Positions 14,802 to 23,284 of a DNA stretch of 64,000 nucleotides are shown here, one piece after another. Origin of the DNA: Herbidospora mongoliensis (GTDB taxonomy: Bacteria; Actinomycetota; Actinomycetes; Streptosporangiales; Streptosporangiaceae); assembly GCF_001570545.1 (NCBI RefSeq), contig NZ_BBXD01000008.1, positions 434,001 to 498,000 of the forward strand, written 5' to 3'. A program made the position numbers and the translations under genes. The notes beneath the pieces were generated by a model that ran no database searches, had not been told where the DNA came from, and worked only from the letters and a program-made list of their open reading frames with translations. Within the stretch, counting starts at the first letter, position 1. The number at the start of each line of letters is the position of its first letter.

Positions 14802-17281
14802 TCCTCACCCTTCTCGCCGTTCGCGTTATCTGCGTAGTCTGCATCCTCACGTCCCCTGCGCGCGCCCTGTTGGAACGCGGAGAACATCGCGCGGGCCTCT
14901 TCCGGCGACCGTTCCTCGGCCACCTCGGAGACGGGCGCGGGGAGCGGAGGAGCCTCGATGAGCTGCGGCGCCATGTTGGTTTGCCGGACTCGTCGGGGCA
15001 GACCGTTGTGTGTGCCGCTGACGACCGAGGTCGGCAGATTATTCGGCAGACCCGGCCGGGCGGCGCCGGTGATTCCGGTGGTGCGGGTCCGGGTGGGCAG
15101 GCCACGCGTGGTGCGGACCGGCTCCTCCTCGGGCTCCACCGGGGGCACCAGCCCGACGGCCGGGACCGCTTCCACGCGCCGCTCGGCCGGGGTGAAGTAC
15201 GGCGAGGGCTCGGGTTCGTCGACCGATGGCTCGGCTTCGGCCTCGAGGGCGAGTTCGGCTTCGGCTTCGGCCAGCTGCTTCTTGTGCCTGGGCTCGTGCC
15301 CGAGCTCGCTGTCGGCCTGGGCGTCGTCCTCGTCCGCCGAGGTCAGCACGGCGCGGGCGCCGTTGCGGGACGGCGTGGCGGTGGCCTGCGTCCCGTCGGA
15401 CACCAGGCCCCGCGGGATGAGCAGGATGGCGGTCGTGCCGCCGTACGGGGAGGACCTGAGCACCACGCCGATGCCGTAGCGGGCGGCGAGCTGACCGACG
15501 ACGAACAGGCCGAGCCGGTCGGAGTCGGCCAGGTCGAACTCGGGCGGCGCGGCGAGCTTGGCGTTGATCTCGGCGTACTCCTCGGGCGTCAGCCCGAGAC
15601 CGCGGTCCTCGACCTCCAGCACCAGGCCGTTGGCGACCAGTTCGGCCCGCACCTGCACCTTGGTCTGCGGCGGCGAGAAGATGGTCGCGTTCTCGATCAG
15701 TTCCGCCAGCAGGTGGACGACGTCGGCCACGGCCGCGCCGACCAGCGAGGCGCCCGGCATCGGCAGCACCGACACCCGGGTGAAGTCCTCGACCTCAGCG
15801 ACGGCGGCGCGCATGACGTCCACGACCGGAACGGGCTTGCGCCACGACCGGCCGGGCGCCGCGCCCGAGAGGATGATGAGGCCCTCGGCGTGGCGGCGCA
15901 TGCGGGTCGTCAGGTGGTCGAGGCGGAACAGGTCCTCCAGCGACTCCGGATCCTTCGAACGCCGCTGCATCGCGTCGAGAAGCGTGAGCTGGCGGTGCAG
16001 CAGGCTCTGGTTACGGCGGGCCAGGTTGAGGAACACGTGGCCGACGCCGCGCCGCAGGGCGGCCTGTCCGACGGCCGCCTCGATGGCGGTCCGCTGGACG
16101 GAGCTGAACGCGTGGCCGACGTCCTCGACCTCGGTCGAGCCGCCGGCGTCGAGGGGCGGCGCCTCGTGCTCGACGTCGACGTCCTCGCCCTTCTTGAGGC
16201 GGTCGACGACGTAGGGCAGCCGCTCGTCGGCCAGTTCGAGCGCGGCGTTGCGCAGCCCGGCGAGGTCGGCGACGAGGCGGCGGCCGAAGCGCAGCGAGAA
16301 GATGATGGTCGCCACGACGGCGATCAGACCCACACCACCCGCGATGGCGATCCGCCCGAGGATCCCGGTGGCCAGTTCGGCCGAGTGGGCGTTCAGCGCC
16401 TCAGTGGCGGGCACGCGGGCCCGGTCGAGCTCGCCGACCAGGCTGTCGGTGGTGGGCTGCCAGCGCATCACGTCGGGCGGCAGCGCGCCGCCCAGCCGCT
16501 GCTGCGACAGGATCAGGTCCTCGATCTCGGAGAACCGCTTGTACAGGTCGGAGGTGAGCACCCGCTCGTACGGCGCGCGCACATCGGACGGCAGCGTCGG
16601 GAGGTTCTTCGCGTAGTAGAACTTGCGCATCGCCACGAACTCGGCGAACGCCTTGTGCGCCTCGGCCGACATCTGGTTCTGCGCCAGGGAGCTCTTGACC
16701 AGAGCGTCTTCACGGGCCAGCATCTCGTGCGCCGTGCCCATGGTCACCAGGGCGCTGGCCTGCTGGAACATGGCCACATCCGGGAGCTGCACCATCTGCT
16801 CGTAGACGTCGAACAGCTCGTCCAAGATCGTGTTATAGGCCACAATGGCCTCCAGCACGTTGAACCTGCCGACCGAGATCGAGTCGCGGATGTTCGACAG
16901 TTCGTCCAGCGAGCCGAGCAGGCTCTCCATCGAACGCTGGAGGTTTTCGGGCATGAGCGCCCGCGCGTCGTCGGTCGTGGCCACCTTGACGAAGGCGTTC
17001 ACGGTCGACGTGGTCTGCGCCTGTAGCGCGTTCAGCTCGGGGGAGGACGTCCGGTTCTCGCTCAGCAGCTCTGCCACCATCGCGCGCTCCGACTGGAGCC
17101 GGAGCCCGAGGTCCGTGGAGCTGACGCCGACGGTGTCGTACAGCTGGCCGGTGCGCAACAGCGCAACACCATCACCGACGGTGAGGTTGAGGACGAATCC
17201 CCATAACGCGCTCAACGTCAGGAGAGGTAAGAGCAACAAGAGAAAGATCTTGAACCGAATCGACCGGTTTCTTGAACCCAT
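14798..17281 (-). CDS. cvnA: Conservon sensor kinase CvnA
   Basis: 827-aa NIT-domain sensor histidine kinase heading the complete conservon. TM1 about 8-32, NIT-like domain to about 310, TM2 around 315-335, HAMP, phosphoacceptor-like helix (DHLTTRMRRHAEG), then the GHKL ATPase with AELIENATIFS and EDRGLGLT. A Glu-rich then Pro/Arg-rich cytoplasmic tail of about 180 residues follows and carries the LPRRVRQ motif typical of CvnA tails. ATG 17281 follows GGAG at five bases; a GTG two codons upstream is an alternative. Confidence 0.9.
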   Translation of the reverse strand: MGSRNRSIRFKIFLLLLLPLLTLSALWGFVLNLTVGDGVALLRTGQLYDTVGVSSTDLGLRLQSERAMVAELLSENRTSSPELNALQAQTTSTVNAFVKVATTDDARALMPENLQRSMESLLGSLDELSNIRDSISVGRFNVLEAIVAYNTILDELFDVYEQMVQLPDVAMFQQASALVTMGTAHEMLAREDALVKSSLAQNQMSAEAHKAFAEFVAMRKFYYAKNLPTLPSDVRAPYERVLTSDLYKRFSEIEDLILSQQRLGGALPPDVMRWQPTTDSLVGELDRARVPATEALNAHSAELATGILGRIAIAGGVGLIAVVATIIFSLRFGRRLVADLAGLRNAALELADERLPYVVDRLKKGEDVDVEHEAPPLDAGGSTEVEDVGHAFSSVQRTAIEAAVGQAALRRGVGHVFLNLARRNQSLLHRQLTLLDAMQRRSKDPESLEDLFRLDHLTTRMRRHAEGLIILSGAAPGRSWRKPVPVVDVMRAAVAEVEDFTRVSVLPMPGASLVGAAVADVVHLLAELIENATIFSPPQTKVQVRAELVANGLVLEVEDRGLGLTPEEYAEINAKLAAPPEFDLADSDRLGLFVVGQLAARYGIGVVLRSSPYGGTTAILLIPRGLVSDGTQATATPSRNGARAVLTSADEDDAQADSELGHEPRHKKQLAEAEAELALEAEAEPSVDEPEPSPYFTPAERRVEAVPAVGLVPPVEPEEEPVRTTRGLPTRTRTTGITGAARPGLPNNLPTSVVSGTHNGLPRRVRQTNMAPQLIEAPPLPAPVSEVAEERSPEEARAMFSAFQQGARRGREDADYADNANGEKGEE

Positions 17282-17392
17282 GGCCACTCCTGCAGTGCGT
17301 GGAGGCTCGCGCCGCATTTGGGGGGAAATGCACCTCCGGAAGATCGCACAGGAGACTAGCACCGATACAGTTCGAGCGCAGTGGAGGAATAG

Positions 17393-18196
17393 ATGATTAG
17401 CGTGATCACCGGGGCCAGTTCGGGCGTTGGTGCTGCTGCGGCCCTGGCCCTGGCCCGAAAGGGATACCAACTTGTGTTGGTCGGGAGGGATCGCGACCGC
17501 TTAGAGTCAACAGCCTCCAGTGTCCGCTCTGTCACCGATAGTGAAGTTAGCGTAGAGATTGCCGACTTCGCTCGCCTGTCCGATGTACGGGATCTGGCCA
17601 GCCGAATCCGCGAGAAGCACGCCCACATCGACGTTCTGGCCAACAACGCCGGCGTCATGGTCTCCGACCGCAGGATGACTGCGGACGGTCACGAACTCAT
17701 GATCCAGGTCAACCACCTCTCGCCGTTCCTTCTCACGAACATTCTTCTGGATCGCGTCGGGCGTGTCGTGACCACCTCTTCGCGCGCGGCGACGACGGCC
17801 CGGCTCGACCTGTCTGACCTCTCGCGTGAACGGCGAAGGTGGAACGGCTGGCTGCAGTATGGCGAAACCAAACAAGCGAACGCTCTATTCACCGTGGGCC
17901 TTGCTACCCGCGGGTGTAAAGCCACCTGTTTCCATCCCGGCGTCATCAAGACGTCATTCGCCGGGGGCACCTTGTTCATGAAACTCGTCACCCTGCCTGG
18001 TCTGCACGAACCTGTCGAGAAGGCGGCGTCGCGACTGGCATATCTCGCCACATCGGAAGACGGGGAGAAGCGGGCCGGGACGTATTTCCGGGACAACCGC
18101 CCGGGTAAGGTGCCGGCCCGGATGCGTGACCCGGAGCTGGCCGAACGCCTGTGGACGGTAAGCGCCGAAGCGGTGGGACTGCCGACGAACGCCTAA
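17393..18196 (+). CDS. Short-chain dehydrogenase/reductase
   Basis: 267-aa NAD(P)-dependent SDR. The dinucleotide motif is GASSGVGAAAAL, the structural motif NNAGVMV, and the catalytic pair YGETK (YxxxK) with a Ser in VVTTSSRAAT. Its shape is close to retinol-dehydrogenase-like SDRs. A GGAGGAA site precedes ATG 17393. Codon use is a little less GC-rich than the conservon. It is divergent from CvnA; no substrate can be assigned. Confidence 0.88.
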   Translation: MISVITGASSGVGAAAALALARKGYQLVLVGRDRDRLESTASSVRSVTDSEVSVEIADFARLSDVRDLASRIREKHAHIDVLANNAGVMVSDRRMTADGHELMIQVNHLSPFLLTNILLDRVGRVVTTSSRAATTARLDLSDLSRERRRWNGWLQYGETKQANALFTVGLATRGCKATCFHPGVIKTSFAGGTLFMKLVTLPGLHEPVEKAASRLAYLATSEDGEKRAGTYFRDNRPGKVPARMRDPELAERLWTVSAEAVGLPTNA

Positions 18197-18215
18197 CTAT
18201 CGGTGACCGCTCGTT

Positions 18216-18228
18216 TACCATCTGCTGG
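18216..18228 (+). promoter_or_regulatory. -10 element placing the transcript start at GTG
   Basis: TACCAT (18216-18221) lies exactly six bases before GTG 18228, and there is no Shine-Dalgarno sequence. The same arrangement recurs before the duplicate gene, which supports leaderless initiation. Confidence 0.5.
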
Positions 18229-19556
18229 TGACGTTCTGTCTTGCGGACGCCGAGTCGATGTGTCTCCTGGCCACCCGCCTGGACGAGGCGGCCGGAGAGA
18301 TCACCCGACTGCAGGGCGCCTCGGTGTCCGTCGGCCTGCCGATCACGGCCCCCGCCGAACTCGCGCACTACGAACGACCACTGCGCGACCTGGTCGAATG
18401 GTGCCACTCGTCGGCCGCCGACCTCCGCAGGCGAGCGGCCGTCGCGGCCCAGGCCGACCTGATCGACCGCGAACCCTTCGGCGGCAAGGCGACCTATGAC
18501 GCGCTGAAGACGGCGGCCGCGGGTGGCGTCGACACCGAACTCGCCGCCTTCGACGCTCTGAGTCCCGACGGCGACGCGGCGGCGTTCTTCGCCGGGCTCG
18601 CTCCCGGACGGGGGCTTGCTGTGGCCATGGCCCGCGCGTCGCAGGTCGGTGCGCGGGCGGGGGTCCCGTTCGAACTCCGCTTCGCGGCCAACCGCCATCT
18701 TGTATGTCTTGCGCACGCCGAGGCGCTCCGAACAGGAGACCAGGCGGCAGCACAGCGATACACGAAACTGCTGGCCCCTGACAGACGACTTCTGCTGTTC
18801 GACGTGCGGGGCGCTGGGCGAATCGCCGAGGTCAAGGGGGATCTGAACACGGCGGTCTCCGTCGCCATCATGGTTCCGGGCACCGGCAGCAATCTGGCCA
18901 ACTTCGACGCGGGGCCTGTCTCGGACATGCGAACACTCCATACCTTCGCCGACCAGCGCGCTCGCGGAACCGTGGCGACAATCATGTGGCTGGGAGCCGA
19001 GATGCCTCCCAACGTCGGAGCGGCGGCGCTCGACCTCTACGCCGACCGAGGAGCCCCCAAACTCCGCGACTTCGTCGCCGGACTTGGACTTCCCGGCGAG
19101 GTGCGCACCACCCTCATCGGTCACTCCTACGGAAGCACCCTCACCGGCCACGCGGTGAGAGCGGGGCTTCATCCGGACAATCTCGTCGCCGTCGCCAGCC
19201 CGGGATGGGGGGTCGATCACGTGACGGAGTTGCGGGCGCCCACGACGTCGCTCTTCGCCGTCCGCCATCCCCACGACTTCATCAGCGTCATCCCATCGCT
19301 GGAAGACGGCGTCCGTGGTGCCGGCCTGCCTGCACCTTCGTCCATCGGCCACGGTAACGACCCCATCCTCATGCGCCATGTGACCAGGCTCGCGTCGGGC
19401 TACGACGACGCATTCCTCCAAGGGGGGTTCGACCTGGCGGCGCACTCCGACTACTTCGGCGGCGAAGGCAGGGCGCGAACAGCGACCAACAACCTGGCCA
19501 GAGTGGTCACCGGCGAGGATCCGGTGACCTTCGACGAAGCTCGGAAGGCGCTGTGA
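18228..19556 (+). CDS. DUF1023 alpha/beta hydrolase, copy 1
   Basis: 442-aa protein. The N-terminal third is helical and resembles WXG/ESX-type coiled segments (LATRLDEAAGEITRLQG). The C-terminal half is a DUF1023 alpha/beta hydrolase with nucleophile Ser300 in GHSYGS, a likely Asp in RHPHDF and His in AHSDYF. Ester or amide hydrolysis is likely, substrate unknown. There is no signal peptide. The GTG start has no ribosome site and a -10-like element six bases away. The stop overlaps the GTG start of a lipoprotein gene. The whole pair is duplicated downstream. Confidence 0.85.
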   Translation: MTFCLADAESMCLLATRLDEAAGEITRLQGASVSVGLPITAPAELAHYERPLRDLVEWCHSSAADLRRRAAVAAQADLIDREPFGGKATYDALKTAAAGGVDTELAAFDALSPDGDAAAFFAGLAPGRGLAVAMARASQVGARAGVPFELRFAANRHLVCLAHAEALRTGDQAAAQRYTKLLAPDRRLLLFDVRGAGRIAEVKGDLNTAVSVAIMVPGTGSNLANFDAGPVSDMRTLHTFADQRARGTVATIMWLGAEMPPNVGAAALDLYADRGAPKLRDFVAGLGLPGEVRTTLIGHSYGSTLTGHAVRAGLHPDNLVAVASPGWGVDHVTELRAPTTSLFAVRHPHDFISVIPSLEDGVRGAGLPAPSSIGHGNDPILMRHVTRLASGYDDAFLQGGFDLAAHSDYFGGEGRARTATNNLARVVTGEDPVTFDEARKAL

Positions 19557-20017
19557 GCCGCCGCTTCGCATGGATCGTGGCGGGAGTCATGCTGATCGGG
19601 CTGGGCGGGTGTCAACGGGGTCGCTCAGACGAGCCAGGGATCGCGCGAGGCCTCATCGATCTCGAACTGGCGCTCATGCGATCTGTCGGCACCGCGAAGC
19701 TGGCGGGCGATCCCACCAGAACCAGCCAGCCATGGCCCTGCCACTCTGAAGATCGCCACGGCTTCATGCTCAACTACAACGCGAAGGCAGAAGCTCCGGG
19801 CGTCACGGTGAGAACAGTTCTGCAGTTCTGGCGCAGCCTCGGTTACCGCGTCGAAGTCGACCGGTCGACGGATGCGAAGCGCCCCGAGGCCATCGTCGGA
19901 GGGTCGTTGATCGAGCTGTCCGTTCACGGCTACCCCGACCGCGGTGAGGTCTGGATCTCCGGGAACACGGTCTGTCTTCCGGGAGAGGTGCCGAACAGCT
20001 GGCGTGACGTGCTGTGA
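19553..20017 (+). CDS. Small lipoprotein, copy 1
   Basis: 154-aa lipoprotein with lipobox LGGC (acylated Cys20). The exported part has two cysteines (one in QPWPCHSED, one in NTVCLPGE) that may pair, and ends WRDVL. GTG overlaps the hydrolase stop (GTGA), so translation is coupled. It is a clear paralogue of the protein at 21497. It probably acts at the membrane as partner of the hydrolase; the family was not recognised. Confidence 0.75.
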   Translation: MSRRFAWIVAGVMLIGLGGCQRGRSDEPGIARGLIDLELALMRSVGTAKLAGDPTRTSQPWPCHSEDRHGFMLNYNAKAEAPGVTVRTVLQFWRSLGYRVEVDRSTDAKRPEAIVGGSLIELSVHGYPDRGEVWISGNTVCLPGEVPNSWRDVL

Positions 20018-20165
20018 CGCGACGTCCCGAGAGTGGCGGACAGCCCTCGAACGGTCTGGATCGGCAGAACCAACTGATGTGTGGATAGCCACCGCAGTCG
20101 GTGAGATCACTGCAGCCCCTCCATGCCGGATGCGATTGTTGGATAGCTTTGGGTGACCATTCGTT

Positions 20166-20178
20166 TACTATCTGCTAG
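20166..20178 (+). promoter_or_regulatory. -10 element placing the transcript start at GTG (copy 2)
   Basis: TACTAT (20166-20171), six bases before GTG 20178; no ribosome site. It matches the first copy base for base except at two positions of the hexamer region. Confidence 0.5.
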
Positions 20179-21500
20179 TGACTTTCTGTCTTGCGGACGC
20201 CACATCGATGCGGCTGCTGGCCTCCCGTCTGGAGGAAGCGGCCCAAGAGATCACCCGGTTGCAGGGTGGTTCGGTGATCGTCGGCCTGCCGATCACCGCG
20301 CCGCCTGAGCTGGCCCATTACGAGGCGCCACTCCGCAATCTGGTCGAGTGGTGTCACTCATCGGCGGCCGAGATCCGTAAGAGAGCGGCCATCGCCGCTG
20401 AGGCTGATCTCATCGGCTGGGACCCATCCGGTGACAACACCGCTCGCGATGCGTTGATGACGGCGGCGGCGGGCGGCTTCGACGACCAGCTGGCCGGGTT
20501 CGACGCTTTGGGCGAAGACGGTGATGTGGCGGCGTTCTTCGCTGCTCTCACTCCTGGCCAGGCGCTGGCCGTGGCGCTGGCCCGCGCGCAGCACGTCGGT
20601 GCGAGAGCAGGGGTCCCGTTCGAGCTCCGCTACGCGGCGAACCGTCAGTTGGTACGTCAGGCGCGCGCCGAAGCCCTCCGAGTAGGAGACAAGGGGGCGG
20701 TCGACAGGTACACAAGGCTCCTCAACCCGGACCGGCAACTTCTGCTCTTCGATCCGCGAGCCTTAGGCAAGATCGCCGAGGTCAAGGGCAATCTCGCCAC
20801 CGCGAAGAACGTCTCCATCTTCGTTCCGGGTACTGGTAACCACCTGGCGAACTACCTGGGTGGTTCGGGCGAAACCCTTGAAGCGATACACAAGGCCGCC
20901 GCCGGTCTTTCTGCGGGTACCGCCACGATCCTGTGGATGGGCTCCCCGTTGCCCCAGGGTCTCGGAGGGGCGATGTTCGATCTATGGGCTGATCGCAGTG
21001 CCCCTAAGCTGCGCGGCTTCTTCGATGACCTTCGCCTGCAGCCAGAGGTCCGGACCACCCTCATCGGGCACTCGTATGGAAGTACGGTCACTGGTCATGC
21101 GGTCAAGGAGGGTCTCCACCCCGACAACTTGATTGCCGTCGCGAGCCCGGGTTGGGGTGTCACGTCCGCGAGTGAGCTCAATGCTCCGGAGACGAAATTG
21201 TTCGCGATGCGGCACACAGGTGACCTCATCAAGCTCGCCCCTCCAGCCGAGCAAGCCATCGGCTTCTTCATACCGGTGCCGGACACGATTGCGGGCCACG
21301 GAGCAGACCCCGTCTTCATGCCCGGTGTGGAACGTCTGTCCTCAGGTTCGGAAGCCGTCCCCTTCTATGACATCGACTCAGATGCTCACTCCGACTACTT
21401 CGGTGGTAGCGAGGCCGGACGTCGCGCTGCGATGAACATGGCGAAGGTGATCGCCGGTGTCGACCACGAGACGTACGAGGAGGCGAAGGCATCGCTATGA
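20178..21500 (+). CDS. DUF1023 alpha/beta hydrolase, copy 2
   Basis: 440-aa paralogue of the protein at 18228. The first 60 residues are almost the same (MTFCLADATSMRLLA, VGLPITAP). Catalytic Ser299 in GHSYGS, Asp in RHTGDL and His in AHSDYF are all kept, so both copies should be active. Divergence is concentrated between about residues 70-100 and 330-370, near the likely substrate lid. Leaderless-type GTG start, and ATGA overlap with the following lipoprotein gene. Confidence 0.85.
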   Translation: MTFCLADATSMRLLASRLEEAAQEITRLQGGSVIVGLPITAPPELAHYEAPLRNLVEWCHSSAAEIRKRAAIAAEADLIGWDPSGDNTARDALMTAAAGGFDDQLAGFDALGEDGDVAAFFAALTPGQALAVALARAQHVGARAGVPFELRYAANRQLVRQARAEALRVGDKGAVDRYTRLLNPDRQLLLFDPRALGKIAEVKGNLATAKNVSIFVPGTGNHLANYLGGSGETLEAIHKAAAGLSAGTATILWMGSPLPQGLGGAMFDLWADRSAPKLRGFFDDLRLQPEVRTTLIGHSYGSTVTGHAVKEGLHPDNLIAVASPGWGVTSASELNAPETKLFAMRHTGDLIKLAPPAEQAIGFFIPVPDTIAGHGADPVFMPGVERLSSGSEAVPFYDIDSDAHSDYFGGSEAGRRAAMNMAKVIAGVDHETYEEAKASL

Positions 21501-21937
21501 ATCGGATCGTCGTCGCACTCCTAGTGCTGCTCGCAGGGTGTGCTTCTGAACCACGGCCCCCGATATCCGCCGCACTCAGTGATCTCGAAGCGGCGCTCGC
21601 GCGGGCCGTTCAAGTGAGCTCGATTACCGACAAGCCTGTGCGCACTCCTGGCAATTGGCCATGCGGCCTTGGAGAAGGCGAGGCTTTCCAACTTGAGTTC
21701 ACTGCCCCCGCGCGGGACCCCCGGGCCTCGGTCGTCGCGGTGGTGGAGCTCTGGCGTCGCGAAGGGCTTACTGTCCAGGTGGATCAGTCGCGGCATCCCG
21801 ATCTGCCGGAAGTGATTGTGCGTGGGCGGCTCATCGAGATGTCGATTTACGGCTTTCCCGATCGCGGAACCGTCTGGATCGCCGGAAACACGGCCTGCCT
21901 TGACGGGGAGGTACCCGCGGCATGGCGCGATGTGTGA
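21497..21937 (+). CDS. Small lipoprotein, copy 2
   Basis: 146-aa lipoprotein with lipobox LAGC (Cys15). It is paralogous to the protein at 19553: both have NWPCG/QPWPC, a VVxLWRxxG segment, GRLIEMSIYGFPDRG versus GSLIELSVHGYPDRG, and NTACLDGE versus NTVCLPGE. ATG overlaps the hydrolase stop (ATGA). No known family. Confidence 0.75.
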   Translation: MNRIVVALLVLLAGCASEPRPPISAALSDLEAALARAVQVSSITDKPVRTPGNWPCGLGEGEAFQLEFTAPARDPRASVVAVVELWRREGLTVQVDQSRHPDLPEVIVRGRLIEMSIYGFPDRGTVWIAGNTACLDGEVPAAWRDV

Positions 21938-22133
21938 ATCGGCACCGATAAGTGGTCGCTTGTCACGATGCGGCGGCCTGTGACCTGCCCAGACAGCGCC
22001 GTGCCCGAGATGTGGTGGAACGTGGAGGAATTCTCGTGCACAGTGGTTCTTAAACGTTTCCCAGGAAGTGTTCGCCCAGAGTTTTTTGGTAGCTACCTGG
22101 TCTGTTTCCTTCCCCGCCCGATAGCGTCCCGGG

Positions 22134-23219
22134 GTGGCAGCGGCAGTGACTCTTTCCAGCCCCCCAGTTGTCTCGCAGCGCGACCCCTTCCTCGACAACG
22201 CCAAGTTCTGGGCGATCGTCCTGGTCGTGTGCGGGCATCTGGTGGAGGACCTGCGCGACGTACCGTACGCGCACGCGCTCTACCTCTTCGTCTACACCTT
22301 CCACATGCCGCTGTTCATCACGATCAGCGGCTACCTGTCACGCAACTTCACCCGGCTGAGGGCCCAGAAGCTTGTCTCGACCCTGCTGGTCCCTTACGTC
22401 ATCTTCGAGATCGCCTACTCGCTCCCCAGGCTCATCCTCTACGGCAAGTTCCAGCTGACCCTGCTCGACCCCTACTTCCTGACCTGGTTCCTGCTGTCGC
22501 TGTTCATCTGGCGGCTCTCGACGCCGGTCTGGTTCCAGGTCAAGTGGCCGCTGGCGGTCGCGGTGGGCATCTCGCTGATCAGCGGCGCGTCCGCGCTGCC
22601 GGACGAACTGTCGATGAACCGGACCCTCGGCCTGCTGCCGTTCTACGTCCTGGGTCTGGTGCTGACCCCGCGGCACTTCCAGTACCTGAAGAACAGGTGG
22701 GTCAGGATCACCGGGGCGCTCCTGCTGGTCGCCGGGCTCGGGATCACCTTTCTGATCCACTACGACGTGTCGACCGAGTGGATCCGGTGGCGGCACGCGT
22801 ACACGCGGATCGGGGTCGACAACTTCACCGGGGCGGGCATCCGGCTGCTGATGCTGGTCATCGGGGCGGTCATGGTGGCGTCGTTCCTGTCGATCATCAC
22901 GTCCAGGAAGACGTGGTTCACCGCGCTCGGCGGGCTGACCATCTACGCCTATCTGCTGCACGGCTTCGTCGCGAAGGTCCTCGACCGGTTCCACGACCAG
23001 CTCAACAACCCGATCGGCGTGGCCGGCGTGATCCTGTTCGGTGTCGTCCTGACGGCTGTCCTGTGTACTCCGCCGTTCCGGACACTCTTCAAATGGGCCG
23101 TGGAACCCAACCTGAAGTGGGCCTTCAAATCCGAAGGCAAATCCGAAGGCCCACGCCCCGCGGCCACCCCGAGCCCAACCAGCGCCCCGGCGCCCCCTGA
23201 AGCCGGCCAACGTCCCTGA
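22134..23219 (+). CDS. Acyltransferase-3 family membrane protein (fucose 4-O-acetylase type)
   Basis: 361-aa polytopic membrane protein with about ten helices. The N-terminal signature is RDPFLDNAKFWAIVLVVCGH (catalytic-region His) and FHMPLFITISGY follows. Members transfer acyl groups, usually acetyl, to surface sugars. The tail is a Pro/Ala/Ser-rich cytoplasmic stretch. GTG 22134 is chosen: TAGCGT sits exactly six bases upstream and no ribosome site is present, so it is probably leaderless. First gene of the surface-glycan region; a bidirectional terminator follows. Confidence 0.85.
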   Translation: MAAAVTLSSPPVVSQRDPFLDNAKFWAIVLVVCGHLVEDLRDVPYAHALYLFVYTFHMPLFITISGYLSRNFTRLRAQKLVSTLLVPYVIFEIAYSLPRLILYGKFQLTLLDPYFLTWFLLSLFIWRLSTPVWFQVKWPLAVAVGISLISGASALPDELSMNRTLGLLPFYVLGLVLTPRHFQYLKNRWVRITGALLLVAGLGITFLIHYDVSTEWIRWRHAYTRIGVDNFTGAGIRLLMLVIGAVMVASFLSIITSRKTWFTALGGLTIYAYLLHGFVAKVLDRFHDQLNNPIGVAGVILFGVVLTAVLCTPPFRTLFKWAVEPNLKWAFKSEGKSEGPRPAATPSPTSAPAPPEAGQRP

Positions 23220-23233
23220 GTGCGCGGCAAACG

Positions 23234-23269
23234 GAACGGCGCCCCCTCGTCGTGAGGGAGGCGCCGTTC
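23234..23269. terminator. Bidirectional terminator stem-loop
   Basis: GAACGGCGCC-CCCTC (23234-23248) pairs with GAGGG-A-GGCGCCGTTC (23254-23269) with one bulged A and a 5-nt loop. It lies between the convergent acyltransferase and glycosyltransferase genes. Confidence 0.75.
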
Positions 23270-23284
23270 ACTCGTACAGGGAAC

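Larger units (their letters stand above)
18201..21937 (+). repeat. Tandem duplication of hydrolase-lipoprotein cassette
   Basis: Two adjacent two-gene units, 18201-20017 and 20151-21937, align along their length, including the promoter stretch GGTGACC-N2-TCGTTTAC before each GTG. Protein identity is high in the hydrolases and lower in the lipoproteins, so the duplication is not recent. Confidence 0.85.

Noticed and set aside
14870-17026. 718-codon frame antisense to CvnA
   Set aside because: CvnA is a complete conserved protein on the other strand; the antisense product shows only shadow composition.
22005-22133. Possible start of the acyltransferase gene further upstream
   Set aside because: The upstream in-frame sequence lacks hydrophobic or family features, and TAGCGT-N6-GTG fixes 22134 as the better start.
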